Positions 19,561-28,131 of a stretch of 64,000 bases of DNA are shown in pieces (position 1 is the stretch's first letter; every line of letters starts with the position of its first letter). The stretch is from Terrimicrobiaceae bacterium. GTDB lineage: Bacteria > Verrucomicrobiota > Verrucomicrobiia > Chthoniobacterales > Terrimicrobiaceae. Position numbers and translations under genes: made by a program. The notes beneath the pieces were generated by a model. It was not told the DNA's origin, ran no database searches, and saw only the letters and a program-made list of their open reading frames with translations. The stretch lies in NCBI GenBank assembly GCA_018402345.1, contig JAGYIV010000008.1, positions 124,001-188,000 on the forward strand, read 5' to 3'.

Positions 19561-19702
19561 TGTCGCGGCGTCTCTATAAGCGCCGTTCCGCCGCCCCTCG
19601 GCGGTCGCAGACCGCCGCTACAGACCCACCCGCCCAGGCGCGCCGACGTCCCCGTCGGCACCTGAATCAATCCTCCGAAGCGGAGCCCGGAACGGGGTTC
19701 GA
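19561..19702 (+). repeat. Dispersed modular repeat, copy 5 (modules A+B+C, fullest copy)
   Basis: Modules A (TGTCGCGGCGTCTCTATAAG), B (GGCGGTCGCAGACCGCCGCT) and C (GCGCGCCGACGTCCCCGTCG...CCTCCGAAGCGGAGCC) occur in order, making this the reference copy. The rest of the 19474-19838 gap has only a short hairpin (CCTGCCCTTGGGTGCAGG, about 19801-19818). Confidence 0.8.
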
Positions 19703-19838
19703 TTCGGCGACTGAGGCACTGAACACTTCAACCTGAAAACTGAAAACCCTGTCTTTTCTGCCCGCAGAGCGCGCATCCTCCCTTTTTCTGATTGCAACCC
19801 CCTGCCCTTGGGTGCAGGTTGACGCCTCTGTTTTTTTT

Positions 19839-19912
<74 letters not shown>

Positions 19913-19922
19913 TTTTTTGTCG

Positions 19923-20474
19923 TCAATTTCCCCTCAGGAAAAACCACCCAACGATACCGCCGACAAGCATCAGCAAGGCCGGGTTGATGTGTTTGGCAAA
20001 GAGGATCACTGTCACCGCAAGGCCGATGCCCGCGGTGACCAGATTGTGGTGCAGGCTGTGCGAGGGGTTGATGCAGGCGGTCTTCCCGACGGCGTGGACC
20101 CCGGCGAGCATGAGGCCGATCGTGATCGGGGCCATGCCGCGCTGCACTGCTTCGCGCCAGGGGTTGTCCTTGAAGTAGTCCCACGCGTAGCTGCAGCCGT
20201 AGGCGAGAAAACTGGAGGGCAGGTAAAACGCCACGAGTGTCACCAGCAACCCGGCGACTCCGGCGGCCTGCCATCCGATCAAGACAACCATCGACATGTT
20301 CGGCCCGGGGGCCATTTGCCCCAGACTGTAAATGGTGGCGAACTGTGTCTCGGTCACCCAGTGGTTTTCCCCCACCGCCTCGTGCTGCATCTGCGGAAGC
20401 ACCGCCGTGCCGCCCCCCACAGCCATGAGGGAGAGCAGACAGAACACATTCAGGAGCCGGACAAGATCACTCAT
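19923..20474 (-). CDS. chrA: Chromate transporter subunit, second half-gene
   Basis: 183 residues from ATG 20474. A short-chain CHR protein with GGGTAVLPQMQ and GQMAPGPNMSMVVLIGW, the conserved CHR motifs, and about six hydrophobic segments in the inner membrane. Short-chain ChrA proteins work as pairs of half-size subunits with opposite topology; the partner is directly upstream with an 8-bp overlap. The family is annotated for chromate efflux, but many members have unknown anion substrates. Convergent with tRNA-Pro. Confidence 0.85.
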   Translation of the reverse strand: MSDLVRLLNVFCLLSLMAVGGGTAVLPQMQHEAVGENHWVTETQFATIYSLGQMAPGPNMSMVVLIGWQAAGVAGLLVTLVAFYLPSSFLAYGCSYAWDYFKDNPWREAVQRGMAPITIGLMLAGVHAVGKTACINPSHSLHHNLVTAGIGLAVTVILFAKHINPALLMLVGGIVGWFFLRGN

Positions 20475-21030
20475 GGGTTGTCTTTTTGGGCGGGCGGCAG
20501 AGGGCAATGGCCACCGGCGCCACAAGAAAAAGGATCACCGGCAGCGAGGTGTGGAAAAACGCGACCAGCACAAACGTGACAAGCACAAACGCCAGATCTC
20601 GGAGGTGCAGGAATTGCTTCGCGCCGATCTTCAGCGTGACCTGCAGAAGCAGGCCCACCGCCGCAGCGGCGACTCCGGCGAGCCCGGCGGCGATATCGGG
20701 ATTGTGGTGAAAGCGCTGATACAGCAACCCGAGCACAACAAGCAACACAATGCCCGGCAGAAGCAACCCCGAGGCCGCGGCAATGGCTCCGACTGGACCT
20801 GCCAGCTTGCGCCCAGCGATGATCGAGACGTTCACCGCATTGCCGCCGGGGAGCGTCTGACCGATCTCCAGCGCGGCGAGAAACTCCTCCTCGTTCATCC
20901 ATTTTTTCTGCGTGACGATGGCATCCTGCAAATAGGCGATGAGACCGCCTCCGAAGCTCGTCACGCCGATGCGGGCGAACGCCATAAAGATGGCTCCGGC
21001 GGTGGGGGCGCTATTCGGTGCGGACAGCAT
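20467..21030 (-). CDS. chrA: Chromate transporter subunit, first half-gene
   Basis: 187 residues from ATG 21030; an upstream in-frame Met would add an unrelated Arg/Ser-rich leader and run far into the preceding gene. It contains ARIGVTSFGGGLIAYLQD and GQTLPGGNAVNVSIIAGRKLAG, the CHR-domain signature with G-N-A-V in place of the usual G-P, then 4-5 membrane helices. It overlaps the preceding gene's stop by 20 bp and the following half-gene by 8 bp, indicating translational coupling. Confidence 0.83.
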   Translation of the reverse strand: MLSAPNSAPTAGAIFMAFARIGVTSFGGGLIAYLQDAIVTQKKWMNEEEFLAALEIGQTLPGGNAVNVSIIAGRKLAGPVGAIAAASGLLLPGIVLLVVLGLLYQRFHHNPDIAAGLAGVAAAAVGLLLQVTLKIGAKQFLHLRDLAFVLVTFVLVAFFHTSLPVILFLVAPVAIALCRPPKKTTHE

Positions 21031-21877
21031 TGGATCCGAGGTTGTAGACGAGTGCTGTCTTTGTGGTGCCGAGCGAGACCCACTCGTGCGCCTCCAACTG
21101 AAGCGCCTTGTAGAAGTCATCGGCGCGGCGGAGGCTGGATTTGTGGATCTCATCCTCGCTGTCGAACCTGCACTGGAAGGCGAACTCGCCGCAGAAGGCC
21201 TTCTCGTATTTCCGCGTGCGCCAGACCGCGATCGATGTCTTCCCGTGAAATCCCTCTCCGAAATTCAACTCGCCGACATCCACCTGCACCTCCTCCACGG
21301 CCATGTCGTTCACAAGCCGAAGCGGCGCCTCGTGGTCGGCCTCGAGGCTTTTGACCGCCGGAAACGACGATGCCAGATCCTTCAACGCCAACTCGAGCCC
21401 CTCGCGCGTCTGCGCCAGCACGCAATTGTGCGAAAAAATCGACCGCACCCCGCCAAGTGCCTCCCGCACCGGCAGTAGCTCTTCCTTGAACTTGATCCGC
21501 GCGATCGCCCCGGGGATGACAGGATGCACGTTTACCACTGAGGCATGTTTGAACTCCGGATGCCTGAACTTGAACGTCAACTCGGGAATTCCATCCGGCC
21601 AACCCCCCCTGTAGCGCGTGCGCAGGCGCAGGATAAAATGGTTTTTGTAGAGGGCGAAATCCTCGGTGTCGAAAAACAGCACCTCGCGCACATGGCTCTC
21701 GAAGCCCCCCTCAGCCTCCCGGACCTTCACATCGAACTTCTTTGCTGTGTGGCGGACAATTTTCCAGAAATCCTCAAATGCCTTGGGCGTGATGAAATGC
21801 TGGGGCTGCAAAATGATTTTGTATTCCCGGTATTGAATGCGGTCTTCGGGAGTGTTGAGGATTTCGTGCTTCGACAT
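21011..21877 (-). CDS. CYTH/VTC-like hypothetical protein
   Basis: 288 residues from ATG 21877; the extra 48 upstream codons have poor codon character. The opening REYKIILQPQHF and the later ILRLRTRYR, ELTFKFRHPE, IARIKFKEELLP and FEFAFQCRF-like segments (alternating charged strands) resemble the beta-tunnel of CYTH/triphosphate tunnel proteins, which bind polyphosphates or nucleotides. The usual N-terminal E-x-E-x-K is not clear, so this is a fold-level guess. It precedes the chromate transporter half-genes on the same strand; no functional link is known. Confidence 0.5.
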   Translation of the reverse strand: MSKHEILNTPEDRIQYREYKIILQPQHFITPKAFEDFWKIVRHTAKKFDVKVREAEGGFESHVREVLFFDTEDFALYKNHFILRLRTRYRGGWPDGIPELTFKFRHPEFKHASVVNVHPVIPGAIARIKFKEELLPVREALGGVRSIFSHNCVLAQTREGLELALKDLASSFPAVKSLEADHEAPLRLVNDMAVEEVQVDVGELNFGEGFHGKTSIAVWRTRKYEKAFCGEFAFQCRFDSEDEIHKSSLRRADDFYKALQLEAHEWVSLGTTKTALVYNLGSNAVRTE

Positions 21878-22043
21878 GGCTACAATCAATGCCCCAGCGG
21901 GCACGGGATGGAAAATGGATTTTTCGGGATCTTCACTCCGTGAGGGTGCCTGACCCAGCGCCAACCCCTGCGTTTTTACTTGCGACACCCCACGGGCAAT
22001 GAGATCAGTCCTGTAAGTCACTCAACAGTGGCGCAATTCATAT

Positions 22044-22117
22044 CGGGCCGTGGCTCAGCTTGGTAGAGCGCCTCGTTCGGGACGAGGAGGCCGCGGGTTC
22101 GAATCCCGCCGGCCCGA
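22044..22117 (+). tRNA. tRNA-Pro (anticodon CGG)
   Basis: 74 nt. Acceptor CGGGCCG/CGGCCCG; D arm TGGCTCAGCTTGGTAGAGC; anticodon stem CCTCG/CGAGG with loop TTCGGGA, anticodon CGG; T arm CGCGG-TTCGAAT-CCCGC; discriminator A; no encoded CCA. Only 14 nt separate it from the next ATG. Confidence 0.95.
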
Positions 22118-22131
22118 GATTTTTTTTTCGA

Positions 22132-23016
22132 ATGGACACCACACTTCTTGTTCTGGCTGCCGGCATGGGCAGCAGGTATGGCGGATTGAAACAATTGGAC
22201 GGCCTCGGCCCCTCGGGCGAGACGATCCTCGACTACTCGGTCTTCGATGCCATCCGCTCGGGCTTCTCCCGCGTGGTGTTCGTCATCCGCCGCGATTTCG
22301 AGGCGGAGTTCCGCGAGCGTGTGGGGGCGAAATTCGAGGACCGCATCGATGTCGGATACGTCTTCCAACAACTCAACGACCTGCCGGAGGGCTTTGCTGT
22401 TCCAGCGGGCCGCGAAAAACCCTGGGGCACCGCCCATGCGATCTGGGCGGCTCGCGAGGCGGTGGATACCCCGTTCCTCGCCATCAATGCCGACGATTTC
22501 TACGGACACGGCGCGATCTCGACCGTTGCCAATTTTTTGAAAAACTCGCCCTCCAGCTTCTGCCTGGCGGGTTACCGTCTCGACTCGACCCTATCGGAAC
22601 ACGGCACCGTCTCGCGCGGCGTCTGCCGCATGGATGCCAGCAACCGGCTCTTGACCGTCCAAGAGCACACCCGCATCGGAAAAACCGCGGCGGGCATTCG
22701 AGACGAGGCGGATGGCACCATGTTCGAGGGCACGGAGCGCGTTTCGATGAACTGCTGGGGCTTCCCGCCCGACGTCTTCGGGCTGCTCGATGCCCTGCTG
22801 GTGCGCTTTCTCGAATCCCATGGCAATGAGGAAAAGTCCGAGTTTTACATCCCGGCCGCCGTCACTGCCATGATCGATGCCAAAGAGGCTTCGGTGAGCG
22901 TGCTTCCCGTGGAGAGCCGCTGGTTCGGGGTGACCTACAAAGAGGACCGGCCTGTGGTGGTGGATGCCCTTGCCTCCCTCGTGCGCGCCGGCGAATACCC
23001 TTCGCCTTTGGCTTGA
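22132..23016 (+). CDS. Sugar-nucleotidyltransferase-like protein (NTP_transferase)
   Basis: 294 residues. The N-terminal LAAGMGSRYGGLKQLDGLGP is the G-x-G-[ST]-R...K nucleotide-binding signature of NTP transferases. NADDFYG is the metal-binding D-x-D equivalent, and GTAHAI and NCWGFPPDVF are typical downstream motifs. The family transfers NMP from NTP to phosphosugars or related acceptors; the acceptor cannot be told. It starts 14 nt after tRNA-Pro(CGG) with no Shine-Dalgarno sequence, so it may be read through from the tRNA promoter. Confidence 0.8.
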   Translation: MDTTLLVLAAGMGSRYGGLKQLDGLGPSGETILDYSVFDAIRSGFSRVVFVIRRDFEAEFRERVGAKFEDRIDVGYVFQQLNDLPEGFAVPAGREKPWGTAHAIWAAREAVDTPFLAINADDFYGHGAISTVANFLKNSPSSFCLAGYRLDSTLSEHGTVSRGVCRMDASNRLLTVQEHTRIGKTAAGIRDEADGTMFEGTERVSMNCWGFPPDVFGLLDALLVRFLESHGNEEKSEFYIPAAVTAMIDAKEASVSVLPVESRWFGVTYKEDRPVVVDALASLVRAGEYPSPLA

Positions 23017-23029
23017 GCGCTGCCCGGCA

Positions 23030-23773
23030 TCACTTCGGTTTCGATTTTTTGCCAAGCGCCTTGGACAACGCGGCGCTGAGCAACTGGAGGGCCTTGACCC
23101 GCGCAAACCACTTGTAGTTTCCTGGAATGGCATGCCAGGGGGCGATATCGGTCGATGTCTTCTCGAACATGTCCTCAGCGGCGACGATATGCTCGTTCCA
23201 GCGCTTCCGGTTCCGCCAATCCTCCTCGCCGATCTTCCAGTGCTTGTAGGGATCGGCTTCCCGGCGCTTGAAACGACTCAACTGCTCGTCCTTCGTCACA
23301 TGAATCCAAATCTTCAGGAACACGGCTTCGTCATCGACGAGCATTTTTTCAAATGCGTTGATCTCGTCGTAGGCACGGCTCCACGCCGCCTTGGAGCAAA
23401 ACCCCTCGACCCGCTCGACGAGCACCCGCCCATACCAGGAGCGGTCGTAGATCGCGAGATGCCCACGCTGCGGCAACTTGCACCAGAACCGCCAAAGATA
23501 ATGTCTCGCGAACTCCTCGGGCGTGGGCTTGTTGATCGAATACACCCTCATCAATCGCGGATCGAGCTTCTCGGTGAGGCGCTTGATCACCCCGCCCTTC
23601 CCGGCGGCATCGGGCCCCTCGATCACGACCACGACTGGAATTCCCTTCTCGTGCAGCTCCAACTGCATGTTCAGCAACTCGAGTTGGAGCTGCTTGACCT
23701 GGGATTTGTATTCCTCCTGGGTCAGCGATTGGGTTTGGTCGAGGTCGTTAAGAAGAATGCGGGTGTCTGGCAT
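23030..23773 (-). CDS. ppk2: Polyphosphate kinase 2 family protein
   Basis: 247 residues. Walker A GPDAAGKGG (about 54-62), the lid region YDRSWYGRVLVERVEGF (about 110-126) and RLTEKLDPR match PPK2, which transfers phosphate between polyphosphate and nucleoside mono- or diphosphates. Length and the single domain fit class I or III PPK2; class cannot be fixed by eye. Convergent with the nucleotidyltransferase gene, 13 bp apart. Confidence 0.88.
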   Translation of the reverse strand: MPDTRILLNDLDQTQSLTQEEYKSQVKQLQLELLNMQLELHEKGIPVVVVIEGPDAAGKGGVIKRLTEKLDPRLMRVYSINKPTPEEFARHYLWRFWCKLPQRGHLAIYDRSWYGRVLVERVEGFCSKAAWSRAYDEINAFEKMLVDDEAVFLKIWIHVTKDEQLSRFKRREADPYKHWKIGEEDWRNRKRWNEHIVAAEDMFEKTSTDIAPWHAIPGNYKWFARVKALQLLSAALSKALGKKSKPK

Positions 23774-23853
23774 GGCGGCGTCCGTTTTCGGTGCTCATAA
23801 ACCGATCGCCACGGATCGAAAAGCACGGAATCCCGAATTTTCCGCGCCGGGAT

Positions 23854-24900
23854 TTACTCGCCTGCAAGACGCGTCTCCATTGGCTCGAGCGCCAGCGGCC
23901 TGTCATGGTCGAGATGCCTCGTGCAAACCGCAAAAAAATCCACCCGCGTGTCGCAGCGCCTGATCTCATGCAGGAAGCCGGCAGCATCCTCCATGCCCTC
24001 GCCGAGAAAGTTCATATACTTTTTCATCTTCTGCACCTGCATGCGCTCGGGGAACTCCGGCTGGCACACCTCGCCGTAGAGCTCATTCACATAAGCCAAC
24101 ACCTCACGACCCGTCGGCAGCACCGCCACGCGTCCCGCCAAGTCATCCCGAATCTGCGAAAACACCCACGGATTCCTGATCGCCCCACGCCCGATCATCA
24201 AGCCCGCCGCCCCCGTTGACTCCAGCACTTCCCGAGCACTCCTCGCCGAGACGATACTCCCGTTGGCCTGCACAGGACACCCAAGCCGCCGCACCGCCTG
24301 CGCGATGCGGTCGTGGTGCACCTTGGGGCCGTATTTTTCGGCCACCGTCCGCCCATGCACTGTCAACAAATCGAGGGAATGCCTCGAAAACACCTCGAGC
24401 AACGCGTCGAACTCCCCGGCGCTTTCAAAGCCCACACGCGTCTTCACTGTGAACGCCCCGCCGATCGCCTCGCGCAACCGCGCCAGCAACGCGTCGATAC
24501 GCGGCAAATCCCTCAGCAACCCGCCCCCGGCGCACTTCCTGTAAACCACAGGCGCAGGGCACCCGAGATTCAAATCAATCGCGGCGACATCATGCCGCTC
24601 CAATTCCCTCGCCACCCGCGCCATCGCCTCCATGTCATTGCCGATCATCTGCGCCACCGCAGGCCGCCCCGTGGGATTCTCGGTGATCGAGCGGAGGATG
24701 GATTTCTCGGGCCGGTAATCGGGAGTCACCCGGAAATACTCGGTGAAATACAGGTCCGCCCCGCCGCGCCGCGCCATCAAACGCCAAAACGGCAGGTCTG
24801 TGATGTCCTGCATCGGTGCCAGCGACAGCACCGGCCGCCCGCCATGGAACAAGCCCGCAAACGCCTCACGGCGCCCGCTCAGATCTTCGACTTGATCCAT
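23854..24900 (-). CDS. dus: tRNA-dihydrouridine synthase (Dus family)
   Basis: 348 residues from ATG 24900. FMN TIM-barrel enzyme that reduces uridine in tRNA D-loops. Landmarks: LSLAPMQDITDLPFWRL (N-terminal FMN site), LNLGCPAPVVYRKCAGGGLLRDLPRI (catalytic Cys region), VKTRVGFES, TVHGRTV, QANGSIVS and GAAGLMIGRGAIRNPWVF. The open frame extends far upstream but that part is antisense to the glycosyltransferase and lipoprotein region and has no Dus homology. The start overlaps the preceding lipoprotein gene by 22 bp. Confidence 0.88.
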   Translation of the reverse strand: MDQVEDLSGRREAFAGLFHGGRPVLSLAPMQDITDLPFWRLMARRGGADLYFTEYFRVTPDYRPEKSILRSITENPTGRPAVAQMIGNDMEAMARVARELERHDVAAIDLNLGCPAPVVYRKCAGGGLLRDLPRIDALLARLREAIGGAFTVKTRVGFESAGEFDALLEVFSRHSLDLLTVHGRTVAEKYGPKVHHDRIAQAVRRLGCPVQANGSIVSARSAREVLESTGAAGLMIGRGAIRNPWVFSQIRDDLAGRVAVLPTGREVLAYVNELYGEVCQPEFPERMQVQKMKKYMNFLGEGMEDAAGFLHEIRRCDTRVDFFAVCTRHLDHDRPLALEPMETRLAGE

Positions 24901-25432
24901 CGGATCACGCCTCCCAGCACCGGCAAATGCTCGTAGAATCCCGCCGAGGAGTCCCAGAAATCCTGATGCATCACCACCCGCCCCTCGCTGTCGAAGCGCA
25001 GAAGCGTCATGCCAACCGTGCGCACCGGTTCCTTCGCGCCCTTGAACCGAACATCCATCACCCAGCGCACATAGCAATTCCTGCCCGAGACGGCCGAATC
25101 CACCACCTCGGCCCGAATGAAATCCACATGCTCCGCTGTTTTTAAAAATACGCCTCCACCTCCCCTCGCCCCCGCAGCGTCTTGAGCGTGTCGTTGAACC
25201 ACACGTCCTGTGCATACAACTCCGGCCCCAACCGCCGCACCGACTCGGGTGTCACATCCGCAAAAAATTCACGAAACCTCTCCACCCCGCTCCGCGCCAT
25301 GTCGCTGTCCACCTCGACGCCGCGCACAGTGCTCTCGGCAGTCAAAAATTCCGACGCCGCCGTTTCCTTCGACACTCCGCTGCAGCCCGCCAGACAGGCG
25401 ATCACCAGCATCCCCGCGATCAAATGTTTCAT
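24879..25432 (-). CDS. SnoaL/NTF2-like lipoprotein, frameshifted
   Basis: Two consecutive frames make one protein. The first (25432-25142) has a lipoprotein signal (MLVIACLAGC, lipobox LAGC) and RFREFFADVTPESVRRL, ending in GEVEAYF. The second resumes with LKTAEHVDFIRAEVVDSAVSGRNCYVRWVMDVRF and ends WIKSKI at 24879. Together they match a SnoaL-like cone fold of 184 residues. The break lies at a T5A5 tract on the coding strand (25139-25148); one more T gives AYFLKTAEH in frame. Sequence error and real inactivation are both possible. It overlaps dus. Confidence 0.65.
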
Positions 25433-25550
25433 GGCCGCACCCTACCCCGCCCCAGCCACCGGAGAAATCCATTTTCCCACCCCGACTCAGGTGAATTTGT
25501 TTGTCCACGCCCCCGACCCCGCGTTTATTTCCACCAACCAGCAACACTTC

Positions 25551-26654
25551 ATGCGCGACGGTTCCGTCCTCATTCTCACCGCCGGCTTCGGCGAGGGTCA
25601 CAATGCCGCCGCAAGAAATCTCGCCGCCGCCCTGCGACTCGAAAGACCAGGCATCAAGGTGGCAGTGCACGACATCTTCGCCGAGTCGCTCCCCCTCATC
25701 AACCGCATCGCACGCTTCGGCTACCACTTCGCCATCAACCGCGCCCCAACTCTTTGGGCGCTGACCTACTCGCTCCTCGACCGCATTCCAGCCACATCCA
25801 CCGGCGTGAAGCTCCTCGCGCCCGCCTCCCGCCAGCTCCGCCATCTCGTGAAACGCCACGCGCCGGACGTCGTGGTGAGCGTCTTCCCAGGCTGCGGGCC
25901 GCTCGTCGACCACATCGCCCCGCCCGCCACACGCCGGTTCGCCTTTGCCACCATCATCACCGACTCGCTCACCATCAATGCCATCTGGCTCCGCTGCTCG
26001 AGCGATTGGTTCCTCACCCCGAACGAACCCACCGCACGCGTCCTGGAGGAACGCGGCATCCCCCACGAAAAAATCCGCGTCACCGGCTTTCCCGTTCCGC
26101 CTGTCTTTTCCACCCCGCCGCCAAACCGCGCAGTCCCGCCCGCCGACGGCCGCTGGCGCGTGCTCTACATGGTGAACGGCAGCCCCGCGACCGCCGTCGA
26201 TACCACACGCGCACTCCTTGGCATCGACTCGATCTCGCTCACTGTCACCTGTGGAAAAAACGAACGACTCCGCGCCGAGCTCGAAGCCCTCGCACGCGAA
26301 CTCGACCGCCCGATCGAGCTTCACGGCTGGACTCCCGAGATGCCCCAACTCATCCGCTCCCACCACATCCTCATCGGCAAGGCTGGCGGCGCCACAGTGC
26401 AAGAGGCCCTCGCCGCCCACACGCCGATGATCATCACCCAGATCGTGCCAGGCCAGGAGGAGGGCAATGCCCGTCTCCTCATTGAAAACTCCGCAGGCGA
26501 CCTCGCCACCTCCCCGCAAGCCATCGCCGATACCGTCGTGGCCCTCACTGAAAAATCCGGCGACCTCTACAAATCGCGCCTTGCCGCCACCACCCGCCTC
26601 GGCCACCCGAACGGCGCCAAGGTCACCGCCCATTTCATCACCTCGCTGTTGTAG
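25551..26654 (+). CDS. Glycosyltransferase of the MGDG synthase/MurG (GT28) type
   Basis: About 367 residues from ATG 25551; Met codons at 25431 and further upstream are in frame but antisense to the lipoprotein gene. N-terminal LILTAGFGEGHNAAARNLAAAL is the MGDG-synthase acceptor-domain motif. The C-terminal half has YMVNGSPA, LHGWTPEMPQLIRSHHILIGKAGGATVQEAL (UDP-sugar-binding loop) and QIVPGQEEGNARLL. The family makes mono- or diglycosyl-diacylglycerol from UDP-sugars at the membrane. Exact sugar and acceptor unknown. Confidence 0.82.
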   Translation: MRDGSVLILTAGFGEGHNAAARNLAAALRLERPGIKVAVHDIFAESLPLINRIARFGYHFAINRAPTLWALTYSLLDRIPATSTGVKLLAPASRQLRHLVKRHAPDVVVSVFPGCGPLVDHIAPPATRRFAFATIITDSLTINAIWLRCSSDWFLTPNEPTARVLEERGIPHEKIRVTGFPVPPVFSTPPPNRAVPPADGRWRVLYMVNGSPATAVDTTRALLGIDSISLTVTCGKNERLRAELEALARELDRPIELHGWTPEMPQLIRSHHILIGKAGGATVQEALAAHTPMIITQIVPGQEEGNARLLIENSAGDLATSPQAIADTVVALTEKSGDLYKSRLAATTRLGHPNGAKVTAHFITSLL

Positions 26655-26689
26655 GCCTTCCCCAGCCACCGCTTTAAAAGCTGAAGGCC
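26654..26689 (+). terminator. Hairpin after the glycosyltransferase gene
   Basis: GGCCTTC (26654-26660) pairs with GAAGGCC (26683-26689) around a 22-nt loop that contains GCTTTAAAAGC. No T-run follows, so a Rho-independent terminator is doubtful. Confidence 0.35.
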
Positions 26690-26716
26690 TGCCTGGTTCA
26701 TGCTTGATTCCCTGCA

Positions 26717-27883
26717 ATGACATTTTCCATTTCCTCCGTCCCCGCTCGGCTGGCAACTGCCTTCTGCGCCCTCCTGCTCTCGATCCCGACACTTCTCGCC
26801 GCCGATTCCTCCACGGAGCAATGCCTCACCCCCACCTCCCGCGCCGCCAGCCTGCTGGCAAGCAGCCAACCCGCCGCCACCACACCTCCGAAGCCGCACC
26901 CACCGGGCATGGTCTGGATTCCTGCAGGCGAATTCGATATGGGTGGCGTCGGACCCGAGGCACGGCCCGATGAATTTCCAGTCCACCGCGTGCGACTCGA
27001 CGGGTTCTGGATGGATGCCACCGAGATTTCCAACGCCGAATTCCGCCGTTTCGTCGAAGAGACCGGCTACATCACCACCGCAGAGAAAAACCCCGAGTGG
27101 GAGGAAATCAAAAAACAACTCCCCCCCGGCACCCCGAAGCCCGACGACTCTGTGCTCGTTCCAGGCTCACTCGTTTTTTCTCCCCCCGCCGGCCCCGTTC
27201 CGCTGAACAACCACTCGCTCTGGTGGCAGTGGGTCAAGGGAGCCGATTGGAAACACCCGCTCGGCCCCCACAGCAGGCTCTCCAAGGCCCACGACAGCCT
27301 CCCGGTGGTCCATGTGTCGTGGGACGACGCCGTCGCCTTCTGCCAGTGGGCTGGAAAACGCCTCCCCACCGAAGCCGAGTGGGAATACGCCTCGCTCGGC
27401 GGCGAACCCGCCCGCCGCTTCACTTGGGGCGACACCCCGCCCTCCGATTCCTTCGTGCCGGCAAACCTCTGGCAAGGCGACTTTCCCCACAACCCCAAGA
27501 CCCTCGACGGACACCTCCTCTCCGCGCCCGTCGATTCGGATACACCGAACGCCTACGGCCTCCACCACATGATCGGAAACGTCTGGGAATGGTGCGCCGA
27601 CTGGTATCGCGAGGACACCTACAAACGCCGCGCCGAGATAGATGCCGTTTCAGTCAACCCCCAAGGCCCAGACTCCAGCCTCGACCCGAGCGAACCCAGC
27701 GTTCCAAAACGCGTCAACCGTGGCGGCTCCTTCCTTTGCGACGCCTCTTACTGCGCCAGTTACCGCCCCGCCGCCCGCATGAAGACAAGCCCAGACTCCG
27801 GCATGATCCACACAGGCTTCCGCCCCGTCCTCTCCGATCCAGACTGGCGCCGCCTCCTTGAGAAAAACGAAAAGCCGGACTAA
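26717..27883 (+). CDS. Formylglycine-generating enzyme family (SUMF1/FGE-sulfatase) protein, secreted
   Basis: 388 residues. A signal peptide (about 1-29, ending LLAA) precedes a full FGE-sulfatase domain: GMVWIPAGEFDMGG, PVHRVRLDGFWMDATEISNAEFRRFVEETGY, LPTEAEWEYAS, GNVWEWCADWY and RGGSFLCDASYCASYRPAARM. The last segment keeps both cysteines (C-x4-C) that bind copper and do catalysis in SUMF1, so this is probably a true sulfatase-activating enzyme, not a generic C-type-lectin-like relative. It would convert a sulfatase Cys to formylglycine during export. No sulfatase gene is in the window. Confidence 0.88.
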   Translation: MTFSISSVPARLATAFCALLLSIPTLLAADSSTEQCLTPTSRAASLLASSQPAATTPPKPHPPGMVWIPAGEFDMGGVGPEARPDEFPVHRVRLDGFWMDATEISNAEFRRFVEETGYITTAEKNPEWEEIKKQLPPGTPKPDDSVLVPGSLVFSPPAGPVPLNNHSLWWQWVKGADWKHPLGPHSRLSKAHDSLPVVHVSWDDAVAFCQWAGKRLPTEAEWEYASLGGEPARRFTWGDTPPSDSFVPANLWQGDFPHNPKTLDGHLLSAPVDSDTPNAYGLHHMIGNVWEWCADWYREDTYKRRAEIDAVSVNPQGPDSSLDPSEPSVPKRVNRGGSFLCDASYCASYRPAARMKTSPDSGMIHTGFRPVLSDPDWRRLLEKNEKPD

Positions 27884-27908
27884 AAAACACGACCCCCTAA
27901 AAGAGTTA

Positions 27909-27940
27909 CAGCCCGCCGCAGCGATTGCTGCAGCGGGCTG
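27909..27940 (+). terminator. Strong hairpin terminator after the FGE gene
   Basis: CAGCCCGCCGCAGC (27909-27922) and GCTGCAGCGGGCTG (27927-27940) form a 14-bp stem with one mismatch and a GATT tetraloop, followed by TTGTT. The rest of the 27884-28131 gap holds the promoter candidate below. Confidence 0.7.
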
Positions 27941-28087
27941 TTGTTCCCCCCAGAACGCTGATCACCATAGTCAGGCTTTCTCATGGCACAATCTTTTTTT
28001 TCGATTTTTTTCTGGGGGATGTCCCTCGGCATGAAATCCAGTGACAGCACCGCACGACGACGACCTGCTTTCTGCTCACTCCGGGCA

Positions 28088-28117
28088 TTGAAACACGCCG
28101 GGCTTTGCGGTCATAGT
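28088..28117 (+). promoter_or_regulatory. Possible sigma-70 promoter for the heme operon
   Basis: TTGAAA (28088-28093), 18 bp, CATAGT (28112-28117), placed 15 bp before the ATG at 28132. Prediction only. Confidence 0.35.
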
Positions 28118-28131
28118 GTGCAGTCTTTCCC

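Noticed and set aside
23854-25215. Extended N-terminus for the Dus protein (105 residues)
   Set aside because: That region is the frameshifted SnoaL-like lipoprotein in another frame; Dus homology starts after 24900.
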